Assembly (NCBI RefSeq): GCF_003818115.1
Contig: NZ_RPOI01000005.1
Span: 1-64,000 of the forward strand
Direction of reading: 5' to 3'
DNA from: Citrobacter youngae
GTDB lineage: Bacteria; Pseudomonadota; Gammaproteobacteria; Enterobacterales; Enterobacteriaceae
DNA: 64,000 nucleotides
The notes beneath the pieces were generated by a model. That model was given only the letters and a program-made list of their open reading frames with translations, had not been told where the DNA came from and searched no databases. The position numbers and the translations under genes are program-made. The number at the start of each line of letters is the position of its first letter. Position 1 is the first letter of the stretch. This document shows, piece by piece, positions 9,205-17,902 of the stretch.

Positions 9205-11354
9205 TGAGCGATACAACAACACATCCATCGAAAGAGAATTATATGTTCGCATTCAACAATGCATGGCCGCAGTTTACTTTCGAGTTCAATCCGTCGCAGC
9301 GTGATGCACCGGCAGGCGGCCTGCTGATCGGATTGGGCGACGGCAATGATACGGAAAGCCAAAAGGGTGTCGCGCTCAATAACAAAGGATACCGTGCAGG
9401 TCACTACAATTCGGTGAGTGAACTGGTGGCAAATGCCGACGATCGTCAATGGACTATATGGCGCAGTAAACTCTCAAGTGTCCAGGGAATACAACGAATC
9501 GTTATCGAAGATTTCTCTCTGGATACCTGTTTTACGCTGTTGCTGTTTTTGAACCATCTCGATGCCGCTGGTTCGCTGTCGCTATCAACACATCCGTGGC
9601 TGGAATACGTCACCGCATGGGAAAGCGGTATTTATCTGGACGGTGATGATACGACGCGTTCTGCCGCGTGCTTGTTATCCGCACTCGCGCATAGCAGCCT
9701 GTGCGAGCAATCCATGGATGATACTCCCGTTGTTCGCCACCACATATTGGCCTGCCTGCGCCTGTTGAGCGATATGATAATAGCCAACCCAGACCCCACC
9801 GCAGGCATTATGCCCATGCACACGCAATGTTATGCAAGTGCGGTCGCAAGTCTGGCGTATGAGCAACAGATTTACCAACACGTTATCAAGCGTTCGGTGA
9901 CCTGCCAACTCCTGCTGGACCTCGGCACAGGCCGGCGGCAAACGGTGGTTGATGCACTGTTTATCACCGAAACGCTCCCTTCCGGGATGCTGAAAATTCT
10001 CGCGCGCTGCGACAAAGAACGCAGTTGGACGCACAATGGATTTGGGCTGCTGGCCATTTATCGCCCGCGAGAAGTGGGCACGGGCAATGATATCGTTATT
10101 TCGCTCAACCCCATTCAGGGGACGCGCCTTGATGCCCTGTGGTCCGCTCTGGAACAGCGTGAAGATGCGGCCTGGCAAGGGTTACGGCCGCACGATACTC
10201 CGCGTTTTCTCGAAAGCTATCGCCTGGCCAGAAGCGATAAACTAATCCCAGGAGCACCAAACCAACCCTGGTACGACGATCAAGGCAGAATGACGCTAAT
10301 TGCGGCACCGAAGCAGCTTGCGCCCGGAGAGCCAGGCTCGAAACTGACCTGGCAACAAGACGTTTTACCCGCAATCTGGGAAAATTATTTTACCCGTTAC
10401 CTGGATAACGCCATTGTGCCAATAGCTTTACCCGAACTTGATTGCCGCACAAAGGGTAAATGCATTCGTGTCTATCAGCATCGCATCCCGGAGGGCGGTG
10501 ATATTACGATAGTCCCGCTGATGCGTATGATCGATACCCCCACTTTCCATGCCTGGCTGGCAACACAGAGCGATAGCACGCGCGTCGTCCGGAGCCCTGC
10601 GGATCTCCCCCCCGCCAGCGAGTACAGCAGCCAGTGGTACAGCAATATTCTGGTCGTCGCTCACCGTCATGGCGTCACATTCTTCTGTCGCGAAGAAGAG
10701 GATAAACATCTGGCAATACTGATTAAAGCGGCCAGTTCAGTAGCGGATGTCAGCCATGAGTATGAAAATTTTCTGGCGAACTCTGCCCAACAGATTGAAC
10801 AGTGGCTCAAGGATCTGCTCGAATCGCAGCAAATTCACAACCGAAAGGGAAAAATTCGTCGTTTATCTGACTGGTCCGAAATGATGCTGGAAACCAAGGC
10901 CCAGGCGCTAAAAGCCATGAATAAAGGTGCTTTGGTCGGCAACGATGCCCTGCATAACCAGCTGAGTGACGATCTCTCGCGGCAGTGGGGATTATCTGAA
11001 CAGCGCCAGGAGCTCATGGCGCAGATAGAGCAATTGGATCAGCTCATGCGCCAGGCGATTAGTCAGCGTCAGGAAAAACGTCAACGTATTTACGGCGCAC
11101 TGTTTTCCGCTTTAGCACTCGGCGCGGCGGCTAACCATATTTGGGAACCGATTAAAGAGATAAAAACAACAAACCTTTATGAATGGCAACTCATGCTATT
11201 CAAAGAGCAGCCAGCCCCGGCAATGGACAAATTGCAGGCGATTGCCGCAGATGCCGCACGATACGAAGTCTATACCCTGGCTATTCTGCTAATTTTTGGT
11301 TTTATTGGTTTTATCCTGTTCTGGTTTTTCGATTTTAATGGCAAAGAAGAGTAA
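9204..11354 (+). CDS. Unnamed partner protein with two C-terminal membrane segments
   Basis: 716 residues, no family recognised. The first 520 residues look soluble and mixed alpha/beta, with an acidic and histidine-containing N-terminal third (IEDFSLDTC, WLEYVTAWESGIYLDGDD). Residues about 525-625 are strongly helical and probably coiled coil (ELMAQIEQLDQLMRQAISQRQEKRQR). Two membrane helices follow at about 629-646 and 689-709, with a short C-terminal tail. The coil-then-two-helices end recalls the CorA-like layout, but I see no GMN ion motif. The ATG at 9204 overlaps the previous stop (TAATG); ATG 9243, after AAAGAGAAT, is a fair alternative start. Co-transcription with 7345 is very likely. 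Confidence 0.65.
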   Translation: MSDTTTHPSKENYMFAFNNAWPQFTFEFNPSQRDAPAGGLLIGLGDGNDTESQKGVALNNKGYRAGHYNSVSELVANADDRQWTIWRSKLSSVQGIQRIVIEDFSLDTCFTLLLFLNHLDAAGSLSLSTHPWLEYVTAWESGIYLDGDDTTRSAACLLSALAHSSLCEQSMDDTPVVRHHILACLRLLSDMIIANPDPTAGIMPMHTQCYASAVASLAYEQQIYQHVIKRSVTCQLLLDLGTGRRQTVVDALFITETLPSGMLKILARCDKERSWTHNGFGLLAIYRPREVGTGNDIVISLNPIQGTRLDALWSALEQREDAAWQGLRPHDTPRFLESYRLARSDKLIPGAPNQPWYDDQGRMTLIAAPKQLAPGEPGSKLTWQQDVLPAIWENYFTRYLDNAIVPIALPELDCRTKGKCIRVYQHRIPEGGDITIVPLMRMIDTPTFHAWLATQSDSTRVVRSPADLPPASEYSSQWYSNILVVAHRHGVTFFCREEEDKHLAILIKAASSVADVSHEYENFLANSAQQIEQWLKDLLESQQIHNRKGKIRRLSDWSEMMLETKAQALKAMNKGALVGNDALHNQLSDDLSRQWGLSEQRQELMAQIEQLDQLMRQAISQRQEKRQRIYGALFSALALGAAANHIWEPIKEIKTTNLYEWQLMLFKEQPAPAMDKLQAIAADAARYEVYTLAILLIFGFIGFILFWFFDFNGKEE

Positions 11355-11431
11355 GGAATAACGTTTTATTCACAATACCGTCAGCATAAACCTTGCCGCA
11401 TCTCTCACTTCCGCTGTTTTATGCACCAATA

Positions 11432-11479
11432 CGTTTCAATACGGAACATTACCAGATGCTAATGTTCCGTATTGAAACG
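11432..11479. repeat. 20-base perfect inverted repeat between the HEPN module and dhaK
   Basis: The arms at 11432-11451 and 11460-11479 are exact reverse complements (cores CAATACGGAACATT and AATGTTCCGTATTG) around an eight-base loop. A broken T-rich run lies 12-22 bases downstream (11491-11501), too far for a classical terminator. It may still end transcription of the module, or be an operator for dhaK, whose start is 151 bases further on. Confidence 0.65.
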
Positions 11480-11630
11480 CCAATCACATCAATTTTCTTT
11501 TGACTACCCGTGTGCAAAATTACCTTATCGGCAGCGAGAGGTCGCCGTGGCGCTGTACAAACCGATACCCTACATCAGATGTCTGCCTGATATGTGCAGC
11601 CATCTCAGGACTGTCTGCGGAGCATAAACA

Positions 11631-12701
11631 ATGAAAAAATTGATCAACCGTGTTGAAGACGTACTGAACGAACAACTCGCCGGGCTGGCAAAAGCCTACC
11701 CTTCTCTGGCACTGCATCAGGACCCGGTGTATGTCACTCGCGCAGATGCGCCAGTGATGGGCAAAGTGGCGCTGCTTTCCGGTGGTGGTAGCGGCCATGA
11801 GCCAATGCACTGCGGCTACATTGGCCAGGGTATGCTCTCCGGTGCCTGTCCGGGTGAAATTTTCACCTCGCCAACGCCGGATAAAATGTTTGAATGCGCC
11901 ATGCAAATTGATGGCGGCGAAGGCGTACTGCTGATAATCAAAAATTACACCGGCGACATTCTTAACTTCGAAACGGCAACCGAGCTATTGCATGAAAGCG
12001 GCGTCAAAGTCACCACGATGGTTGTGGATGATGACGTGGCGGTGAAAGACAGTCTGTACACCGCCGGTCGTCGCGGTGTGGCAAATACTGTATTGATTGA
12101 AAAACTGGTCGGTGCGGCCGCTGAACGCGGTGACTCACTGGATGCCTGCGCGGCATTGGGGCGCCAGTTGAACAATCAGGGTCATTCCATCGGGATTGCC
12201 ATTGGTGCCTGTACCGTTCCGGCGGCCGGTCAACCGTCATTCACCCTGCAGGACAACGAAATGGAGTTTGGCGTCGGTATCCACGGCGAACCCGGCATTG
12301 ACCGCCGTCCATTCTCCTCGCTTGATCAAACTGTGGATGAAATGTTTGACACCCTGCTGGAAAACGGCAACTACAGTCGTACGCTGCGTCACTGGGATCA
12401 CCTTCAGGGCGCATGGCAGGAAGGGAAAGAAAGCAAACGCGCGCTACAGAGCGGCGATCGCGTGATTGCGCTGGTCAATAATCTCGGTGCGACACCGCTG
12501 TCTGAGCTCTTCGGCGTGTATAACCGCCTTGAAAGCCGTTGCCAGGATGCCGGTATTGTCATCGAACGTAACCTGATTGGCTCTTACTGCACCTCTCTGG
12601 ACATGACCGGTTTCTCAATCACCCTGCTACAAGTGGATGACGAAACGCTGAGCTTATGGGATGCACCGGTTCACACCCCTGCACTCAACTGGGGTAAATA
12701 A
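11631..12701 (+). CDS. dhaK: Dihydroxyacetone kinase, substrate-binding subunit DhaK
   Basis: Binds dihydroxyacetone covalently through a histidine hemiaminal so that DhaL-ADP can phosphorylate it; cytoplasmic. 356 residues, the E. coli length. GGGSGHEP (51-58) is the family signature and His218 in GVGIHGEPGI is the substrate-binding residue, at the same number as in E. coli. GCGGAGC precedes the ATG. It begins the dhaKLM operon. The divergent activator gene dhaR, normally just upstream, is absent: the HEPN module occupies that side. Confidence 0.96.
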   Translation: MKKLINRVEDVLNEQLAGLAKAYPSLALHQDPVYVTRADAPVMGKVALLSGGGSGHEPMHCGYIGQGMLSGACPGEIFTSPTPDKMFECAMQIDGGEGVLLIIKNYTGDILNFETATELLHESGVKVTTMVVDDDVAVKDSLYTAGRRGVANTVLIEKLVGAAAERGDSLDACAALGRQLNNQGHSIGIAIGACTVPAAGQPSFTLQDNEMEFGVGIHGEPGIDRRPFSSLDQTVDEMFDTLLENGNYSRTLRHWDHLQGAWQEGKESKRALQSGDRVIALVNNLGATPLSELFGVYNRLESRCQDAGIVIERNLIGSYCTSLDMTGFSITLLQVDDETLSLWDAPVHTPALNWGK

Positions 12702-12712
12702 GGAGATTCATG

Positions 12713-13345
12713 ATGTCCCTCACCAGAACACAAATTGTTAACTGGCTCTATCGCTGCGGCGAAATATTCACCACCGAAAGCGATTTTCTTACCGGCCTTG
12801 ACCGGGAAATCGGCGATGCCGACCACGGTCTGAATATGCACCGCGGCTTCAGTAAAGTGGTCGAAAAGCTCCCGTCCATTGCGGATAAAGATATCGGTTT
12901 TATTTTGAAAAATACCGGGATGGTACTGCTCTCAAGCGTCGGTGGTGCCAGTGGCCCGCTGTTCGGCACCTTTTTCATCCGCGCCGCGCAGGTCACTCAG
13001 GCCCATCAAAGTCTGACGGTTGACGAGTTGTATCAGATGATGCGTGATGGCGCAGAAGGTGTCATTAGTCGTGGTAAAGCCGAACCGGGTGACAAAACCA
13101 TGTGCGACGTTTGGGTGCCTGTCGTCGAATCTTTACGCCAGTCCAGCGAGCAAAAGCTGAGCGTACAGGCCGCTCTGGAGGCGGCAAGCGCCCAGGCAGA
13201 AGCCGCGGCGCAAAGTACCATCACGATGCAGGCGCGCAAAGGCCGCGCCAGCTACCTTGGTGAGCGTAGCATTGGGCATCAGGACCCCGGCGCAACGTCC
13301 GTTATGTTTATGATGCAAATGTTGGCTCAGGCGTCCAGAGAGTAA
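12713..13345 (+). CDS. dhaL: Dihydroxyacetone kinase, ADP-binding subunit DhaL
   Basis: Carries the tightly bound ADP that is rephosphorylated by DhaM and passes phosphate to dihydroxyacetone in DhaK. I prefer the second of two adjacent ATGs (12713, MSLTRTQIVNWL), which gives 210 residues as in E. coli; ATG 12710 adds one residue, and AGGAG serves either. The Mg-ADP aspartate motif DREIGDADHGLN is intact, as are SSVGGASGPLFGTFF and GRASYLGERSIGHQDPGATS. The gene lies 11 bases after dhaK. Confidence 0.95.
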   Translation: MSLTRTQIVNWLYRCGEIFTTESDFLTGLDREIGDADHGLNMHRGFSKVVEKLPSIADKDIGFILKNTGMVLLSSVGGASGPLFGTFFIRAAQVTQAHQSLTVDELYQMMRDGAEGVISRGKAEPGDKTMCDVWVPVVESLRQSSEQKLSVQAALEAASAQAEAAAQSTITMQARKGRASYLGERSIGHQDPGATSVMFMMQMLAQASRE

Positions 13346-13355
13346 GGATAAAACG

Positions 13356-14786
13356 ATGGTAAACCTGGTTATTGTGTCTCACAGCGCCCAACTGGGCGAA
13401 GGCGTCGGTGCGTTAGCCCGACAGATGTTAATGGTTGATGGTTGTAAACTCGCTATTGCCGCAGGCATTGACGATCCTGAGAACCCCATTGGCACCGACC
13501 CCATCAAAGTGATGGAGGCCATTGAGTCAGTGGCAGACACTGATCACGTGCTGGTGATGATGGATATTGGCAGCGCGTTACTGAGTGCGGAAACAGCGTT
13601 GGATCTGCTCGATCCGGCAATCGCCGCCAAGGTGCGTCTGTGCGCTGCCCCGCTGGTTGAAGGTACGCTGGCGGCAACCGTCAGTGCTGCGGCGGGCGCT
13701 GATATCGATCGGGTCATCAATGATGCCATGAATGCCCTTGACGCCAAGCGTGAGCAACTGGGTTTACCTTCGTCGTCTGTTGCGAAGACAGCACCCGCTG
13801 AATTGTCACCCGACGCCGATGCTCGTTCGGTTGCCGTGACCGTAAGAAACCCCAACGGTATACATGTTCGCCCGGCATCGCGGCTGGTCTCCACATTGTC
13901 TGGCTTTAATGCCGACATGTGGCTGGAAAAAAACGGCAAATGCGTCGTCCCTGACAGCCTGAATCAGATAGCACTGCTGCAGGTGCGCTGTAATGACACG
14001 CTGCGTCTGATTGCTAAAGGTGAACAGGCAGACGCGGCGCTGGCTGCGTTTACACAGCTGGCGGCTGAGAATTTTGGCGAGTCCGTCGAAGAAGCACGCG
14101 CTGAAAGCATCGCAGTACCGGTGCCAGCGCTGGTAACGGGTACGGCATTTTGCTATACGCCGTTCTCACCGCAAGTCACCCATCGCCCCACCGCGGATGT
14201 GCAGGACGAGCAGCAGCGGCTAAAAGCGGCCATTCAACGCACACTCGACGACCTGAGTGATTTAACCGCGCTGGCAGAGGAGAAGTATTCCGCTGATATC
14301 GCCGCCATTTTCTCTGGTCATCACACGCTGCTCGACGATCCTGAGCTTTTCGATATGGCCTGTGATTTGATGCGCGAAGAACAGTGTAGCGCAGCATATG
14401 CCTGGCATAACGTACTGCGCGATCTGAGTCAGCAGTATCTGCAACTCGACGATCCTTATTTACAGGCGCGATACATTGATATTGAGGATTTGCTGTCCCG
14501 TACGCTGCAACATTTAACCGGCGAAAGTGCCCATATCCCCGCGTTTATTCGACCTACCATTCTGGTCGCCGATGTCATCTATCCGTCTACCGTGCTGCAA
14601 CTCGACCCGCTCACGATCAAAGGGATCTGCCTGCGAGCCGGTAGCGAAGCCTCCCACTCGGCGATTATCGCCCGCGAGATGGGTTTGTGCTGGGTATGCC
14701 AACAAGGCGCAACCCTCGATGCTATCAAGATGGGTGACGCTCTGACTCTGGACGGTATAGCAAATCGGGTGATCCTCGCTGGCTGA
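13356..14786 (+). CDS. dhaM: PTS-dependent dihydroxyacetone kinase phosphotransferase subunit DhaM
   Basis: Relays phosphate from PEP, enzyme I and HPr to DhaL-ADP. 476 residues with three fused domains: an EIIA(Man)-type domain with His9 (VIVSHSAQ), an HPr-like domain with His170 (PNGIHVRPAS) and a truncated enzyme I-like domain with His434 (GSEASHSAIIAREMG). All three phospho-histidines are present. An AAGGA site lies eight bases before the ATG. It is the last gene of the operon, followed by a hairpin. Confidence 0.95.
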   Translation: MVNLVIVSHSAQLGEGVGALARQMLMVDGCKLAIAAGIDDPENPIGTDPIKVMEAIESVADTDHVLVMMDIGSALLSAETALDLLDPAIAAKVRLCAAPLVEGTLAATVSAAAGADIDRVINDAMNALDAKREQLGLPSSSVAKTAPAELSPDADARSVAVTVRNPNGIHVRPASRLVSTLSGFNADMWLEKNGKCVVPDSLNQIALLQVRCNDTLRLIAKGEQADAALAAFTQLAAENFGESVEEARAESIAVPVPALVTGTAFCYTPFSPQVTHRPTADVQDEQQRLKAAIQRTLDDLSDLTALAEEKYSADIAAIFSGHHTLLDDPELFDMACDLMREEQCSAAYAWHNVLRDLSQQYLQLDDPYLQARYIDIEDLLSRTLQHLTGESAHIPAFIRPTILVADVIYPSTVLQLDPLTIKGICLRAGSEASHSAIIAREMGLCWVCQQGATLDAIKMGDALTLDGIANRVILAG

Positions 14787-14793
14787 TACCCAC

Positions 14794-14823
14794 AGCCCAC
14801 CCTTTATCTGTAAAAGGTGGGCT
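14794..14823 (+). terminator. Hairpin after dhaM
   Basis: AGCCCACC and GGTGGGCT pair around a loop that adds A/T pairs (one bulged C), directly after the dhaM stop. Only a short T-rich stretch follows, so termination may be weak. Confidence 0.6.
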
Positions 14824-14958
14824 ATTTCACTCCCCCCGACAGGAAATGTCTGTTTAATCGCAAAATGGGGGGCCGATCACGCGCAACGGTCGATCCTGAA
14901 CTAAGGTTTTCTCATGGTAGATGCCGCAACTTCGGCACGCCGCTAAGGAGATTAACCG

Positions 14959-16671
14959 ATGATAACACCCGCAATTCGCCATCCTGGCCTGCTCTCAGTG
15001 GCGATAAAACTGACGCTCGCAAGCACCTTTTTTGCTCTGGCCTCTTTTACTGCGCACGCTGAGGATTCACCTGCCGCTACGCCTTCTCCCCCTGACATTC
15101 TGCTTGGCCCGCTGTTCAATGATGTACAGACAGCAAAGCTATTTCCCGATCAGAAAACCTTTGCCGACGCAGTGCCCAATAGCGATCCGCTAATGATCCT
15201 TGCCGATTATCGGATGCAGAAAAATCAGTCCGGCTTTGATTTACGCCATTTTGTGGAAGTGAATTTTACGTTGCCAAAAGAGGGTGAGAAATACGTGCCC
15301 CCGGCCGGGCAATCACTCCGCGAGCATATTGACGGACTGTGGCCGGTACTCACTCGCTCAACAACCGATGTCGAAAAATGGGACTCTCTGCTGCCGCTAC
15401 CAGAACCCTATGTCGTGCCGGGCGGGCGTTTTCGTGAAATTTATTACTGGGATAGCTATTTTACCATGCTGGGGCTTGCCGAGAGCAATCGCTGGGACAA
15501 GATCTCTGATATGGTAGCCAACTTCGCGTATGAGATTGATTCGTGGGGGCACATTCCTAACGGCAACCGAAGCTACTACCTGAGCCGTTCACAGCCACCG
15601 TTCTTTGCCTTTATGGTTGAACTGCTGGCGCAGCATGACGGTAACGACGCGCTGAAAAAATACCTTCCACAGATGCAAAGAGAGTACAGCTACTGGATGG
15701 AAGGAGGCGAAACACTTCAGCCCGGTCAACAGCATAAACGTGTGGTCAAACTGGCTGATGGCACCCTTTTAAACCGCTACTGGGATGACCGGGATACGCC
15801 AAGACCTGAATCCTGGGTTGAGGATATTGCCACCGCGAAAAGCAATCCGAACCGCCCTGCCACTGAAATTTATCGCGACCTGCGCTCAGCCGCCGCATCC
15901 GGCTGGGACTTTAGTTCACGCTGGATGGATAACTCCAACCAGCTAAGTACCCTGCGCACCACCAGCATTGTGCCTGTCGATCTCAATGCCTTGTTATACA
16001 AGATGGAGAAAATGATCGCTCTCGCCAGCAAAGCCGCAGGTGACGATGCCAAAGCAGCGCAGTACGAGGGCTTTGCCAATGCCCGCCAAAAAGGCATTGA
16101 AACCTGGTTGTGGAATGACAAAGAAGGCTGGTATGCCGACTATGATCTGAAGAGCCACAAAGTCCGTAATCAGTTAACTGCCGCCGCGCTGTTCCCTTTA
16201 TTTGTGAATGCGGCGGCAAAAGATCGCGCCGGCAAGGTGGCCGCAGCAACTCAGGCGCATCTGTTGCAACCTGGCGGCCTTGCAACCACGTCGGTGAAAA
16301 GCGGCCAGCAGTGGGATGCTCCCAACGGCTGGGCGCCGTTACAGTGGGTCGCCGCCTCGGGATTACAGAACTATGGCCAAAATGATGTCGCTATGGATGT
16401 CACCTGGCGATTCCTCACCAATGTGCAGCACACATACGATCGTGAGAAAAAATTGGTTGAGAAGTATGACGTGAGCAGCACAGGAACCGGCGGCGGCGGT
16501 GGCGAATACCCGCTACAGGATGGTTTCGGCTGGACCAACGGCGTAACGTTAAAAATGCTCGATCTGATATGCGCTAAAGATAAACCCTGCGACAGCGTAC
16601 CGGCAACGCGCCCCGCCCCCGCCAGTAACACGCCTTCCGAGGCCAAAAAGCAGACTCAACCGACGTCCTAA
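14959..16671 (+). CDS. treA: Periplasmic trehalase
   Basis: Glycoside hydrolase family 37; splits trehalose to two glucose in the periplasm. 570 residues with a signal peptide ending TAHA at about residue 34. Both trehalase signatures are present ([15 protein letters not shown] and [13 protein letters not shown]). The catalytic acid Asp317 (GWDFSS) and base Glu501 (LVEKYDV) correspond to Asp312 and Glu496 of E. coli. TAAGGAG lies nine bases before the ATG. The C-terminal tail is Pro/Thr-rich and variable, as in E. coli. Monocistronic, closed by a strong terminator. Confidence 0.96.
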   Translation: MITPAIRHPGLLSVAIKLTLASTFFALASFTAHAEDSPAATPSPPDILLGPLFNDVQTAKLFPDQKTFADAVPNSDPLMILADYRMQKNQSGFDLRHFVEVNFTLPKEGEKYVPPAGQSLREHIDGLWPVLTRSTTDVEKWDSLLPLPEPYVVPGGRFREIYYWDSYFTMLGLAESNRWDKISDMVANFAYEIDSWGHIPNGNRSYYLSRSQPPFFAFMVELLAQHDGNDALKKYLPQMQREYSYWMEGGETLQPGQQHKRVVKLADGTLLNRYWDDRDTPRPESWVEDIATAKSNPNRPATEIYRDLRSAAASGWDFSSRWMDNSNQLSTLRTTSIVPVDLNALLYKMEKMIALASKAAGDDAKAAQYEGFANARQKGIETWLWNDKEGWYADYDLKSHKVRNQLTAAALFPLFVNAAAKDRAGKVAAATQAHLLQPGGLATTSVKSGQQWDAPNGWAPLQWVAASGLQNYGQNDVAMDVTWRFLTNVQHTYDREKKLVEKYDVSSTGTGGGGGEYPLQDGFGWTNGVTLKMLDLICAKDKPCDSVPATRPAPASNTPSEAKKQTQPTS

Positions 16672-16700
16672 TCTTCTTCTGGTGTCTTCAGTTTCCTCTA

Positions 16701-16726
16701 AATCCGCGCCATGTCGCGGATTTTTT
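16701..16726 (+). terminator. Rho-independent terminator of treA
   Basis: AATCCGCG and CGCGGATT form the stem around CCATGT, followed at once by a run of T. It separates treA from the molybdenum-type operon. Confidence 0.85.
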
Positions 16727-16826
16727 GGTGCCATGTATCTCCATTTCAGGTGTATCCATTGCATCTAGCCCTTATGGGGTAGCCCCTGTTTTCATCCGTG
16801 TGAAATTGATTCTGAACATGTTTTTA

Positions 16827-16854
16827 TTCGCTGTATATGTAAATATATATCGAT
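16827..16854 (+). promoter_or_regulatory. Near-consensus ModE operator
   Basis: Left half TTCGCTGTATA (16827-16837), six-base spacer, right half TATATATCGAT (16844-16854). Against the enteric ModE consensus as I know it (ATCGCTATATA-N6/7-TATATAACGAT), 9 of 11 and 10 of 11 positions agree. It ends 25 bases before the first ATG of the following operon, a position suited to repression by molybdate- or tungstate-bound ModE. The match was made by eye. Confidence 0.72.
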
Positions 16855-16879
16855 TTTATCACTGTTCAGGACCAACATA

Positions 16880-17902
16880 ATGCCACTGACAAGAAGGATG
16901 TTTGCCCAGCTCGTGGCATCTGCGCTGCTGTTACGCCATTTTCCGGCCCTTGCCCAAACACCGCTTACCGTTGCTGTCGGTTCACCGCCGTCACCCGAGG
17001 CAATCCAGCGCGTCGTCAGCGCCGGAGCACCTGCTGATATGCTATTGCTGGCTGTCGCACCGGAAAAACTGGTGGGATTTTCATCATTTGATTTTTCTCA
17101 CCAGGCCGCAGTGCCATTCCATCATGACATTTTGGCGTTACCGAAATTGGGAAGACTGGCAGGACGCGCCAGCACCCTGTCACTGGAGGCCTTGTTAGCG
17201 CTGAAACCCGATCTGGTGGTTGACTGCGGCAATGCTGATGAAACCTGGCTTTCTCAAGCCCGGCAGGTCAACGCGCAAACGCGCGTTCCGTGGCTGCTTA
17301 TTAACGGCGAGCTCCGACAAACCCCGGCACAACTGCAAGCCGCAGGGGCTGCGCTGGGTACCGCAACACGGGCCTCGGCACAGGCCGCACTTGCCCGTCG
17401 ATTTATTGATGACGCAGATGCGTTTTCGCACTCCCCCGCAGCAAAACTGCGCTTTTATGCCGCACGCGGTGCCAGAGGACTGGAAACCGGTTTACAGGGT
17501 TCACTGCATACCGAAGCACCAGAGTTACTGGGATTACACAATGTCGCGCAAATCCCGGGACGACATGGATTGACCCAGGTATCCATGGAAAATCTGTTGA
17601 GCTGGCAGCCCGATATTATTCTGGTTCAGGATGCAGTCACCGCACAGTACCTGCGAGAAGATCCCGTCTGGCAAGGGGTTAAAGCCGTTGCTGAGCAACG
17701 AATTCTGTTTCTCAGCGGACTGCCGTTTGGCTGGCTGGACGCCCCGCCGGGCATCAACCGGTTGCTGGGATTACGTCGCCTGCACGCCTGGCTTGACCCC
17801 AAAATTGAAACCCACTTTAAGACCGATATGCAGCGCTACGCAGAATTGTTCTGGCACACCTCATTAAGCGATGCACAGTTTCAAAAGCTGGTGACACCCT
17901 GA
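16880..17902 (+). CDS. Periplasmic metal/chelate-binding protein of the FecCD-type ABC system
   Basis: Helical-backbone (cluster A) binding protein of the siderophore/B12/molybdate class; 340 residues. The N-terminus LTRRMFAQLVASALLL with a signal cleavage near ALA-Q has a twin-arginine look rather than a lipobox, so Tat export is possible. Typical family stretches: APADMLLLAVAPEKLVGFSS, LALKPDLVVDCG, SMENLLSWQPDIILV and GLPFGWLDAPPGINRLLGLRRL. First gene of a tightly packed operon, directly under the ModE box. Its stop overlaps the permease ATG by one base (TGATG). The ligand is not proven; the operator and ModD point to molybdate or tungstate, free or chelated. Confidence 0.82.
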   Translation: MPLTRRMFAQLVASALLLRHFPALAQTPLTVAVGSPPSPEAIQRVVSAGAPADMLLLAVAPEKLVGFSSFDFSHQAAVPFHHDILALPKLGRLAGRASTLSLEALLALKPDLVVDCGNADETWLSQARQVNAQTRVPWLLINGELRQTPAQLQAAGAALGTATRASAQAALARRFIDDADAFSHSPAAKLRFYAARGARGLETGLQGSLHTEAPELLGLHNVAQIPGRHGLTQVSMENLLSWQPDIILVQDAVTAQYLREDPVWQGVKAVAEQRILFLSGLPFGWLDAPPGINRLLGLRRLHAWLDPKIETHFKTDMQRYAELFWHTSLSDAQFQKLVTP

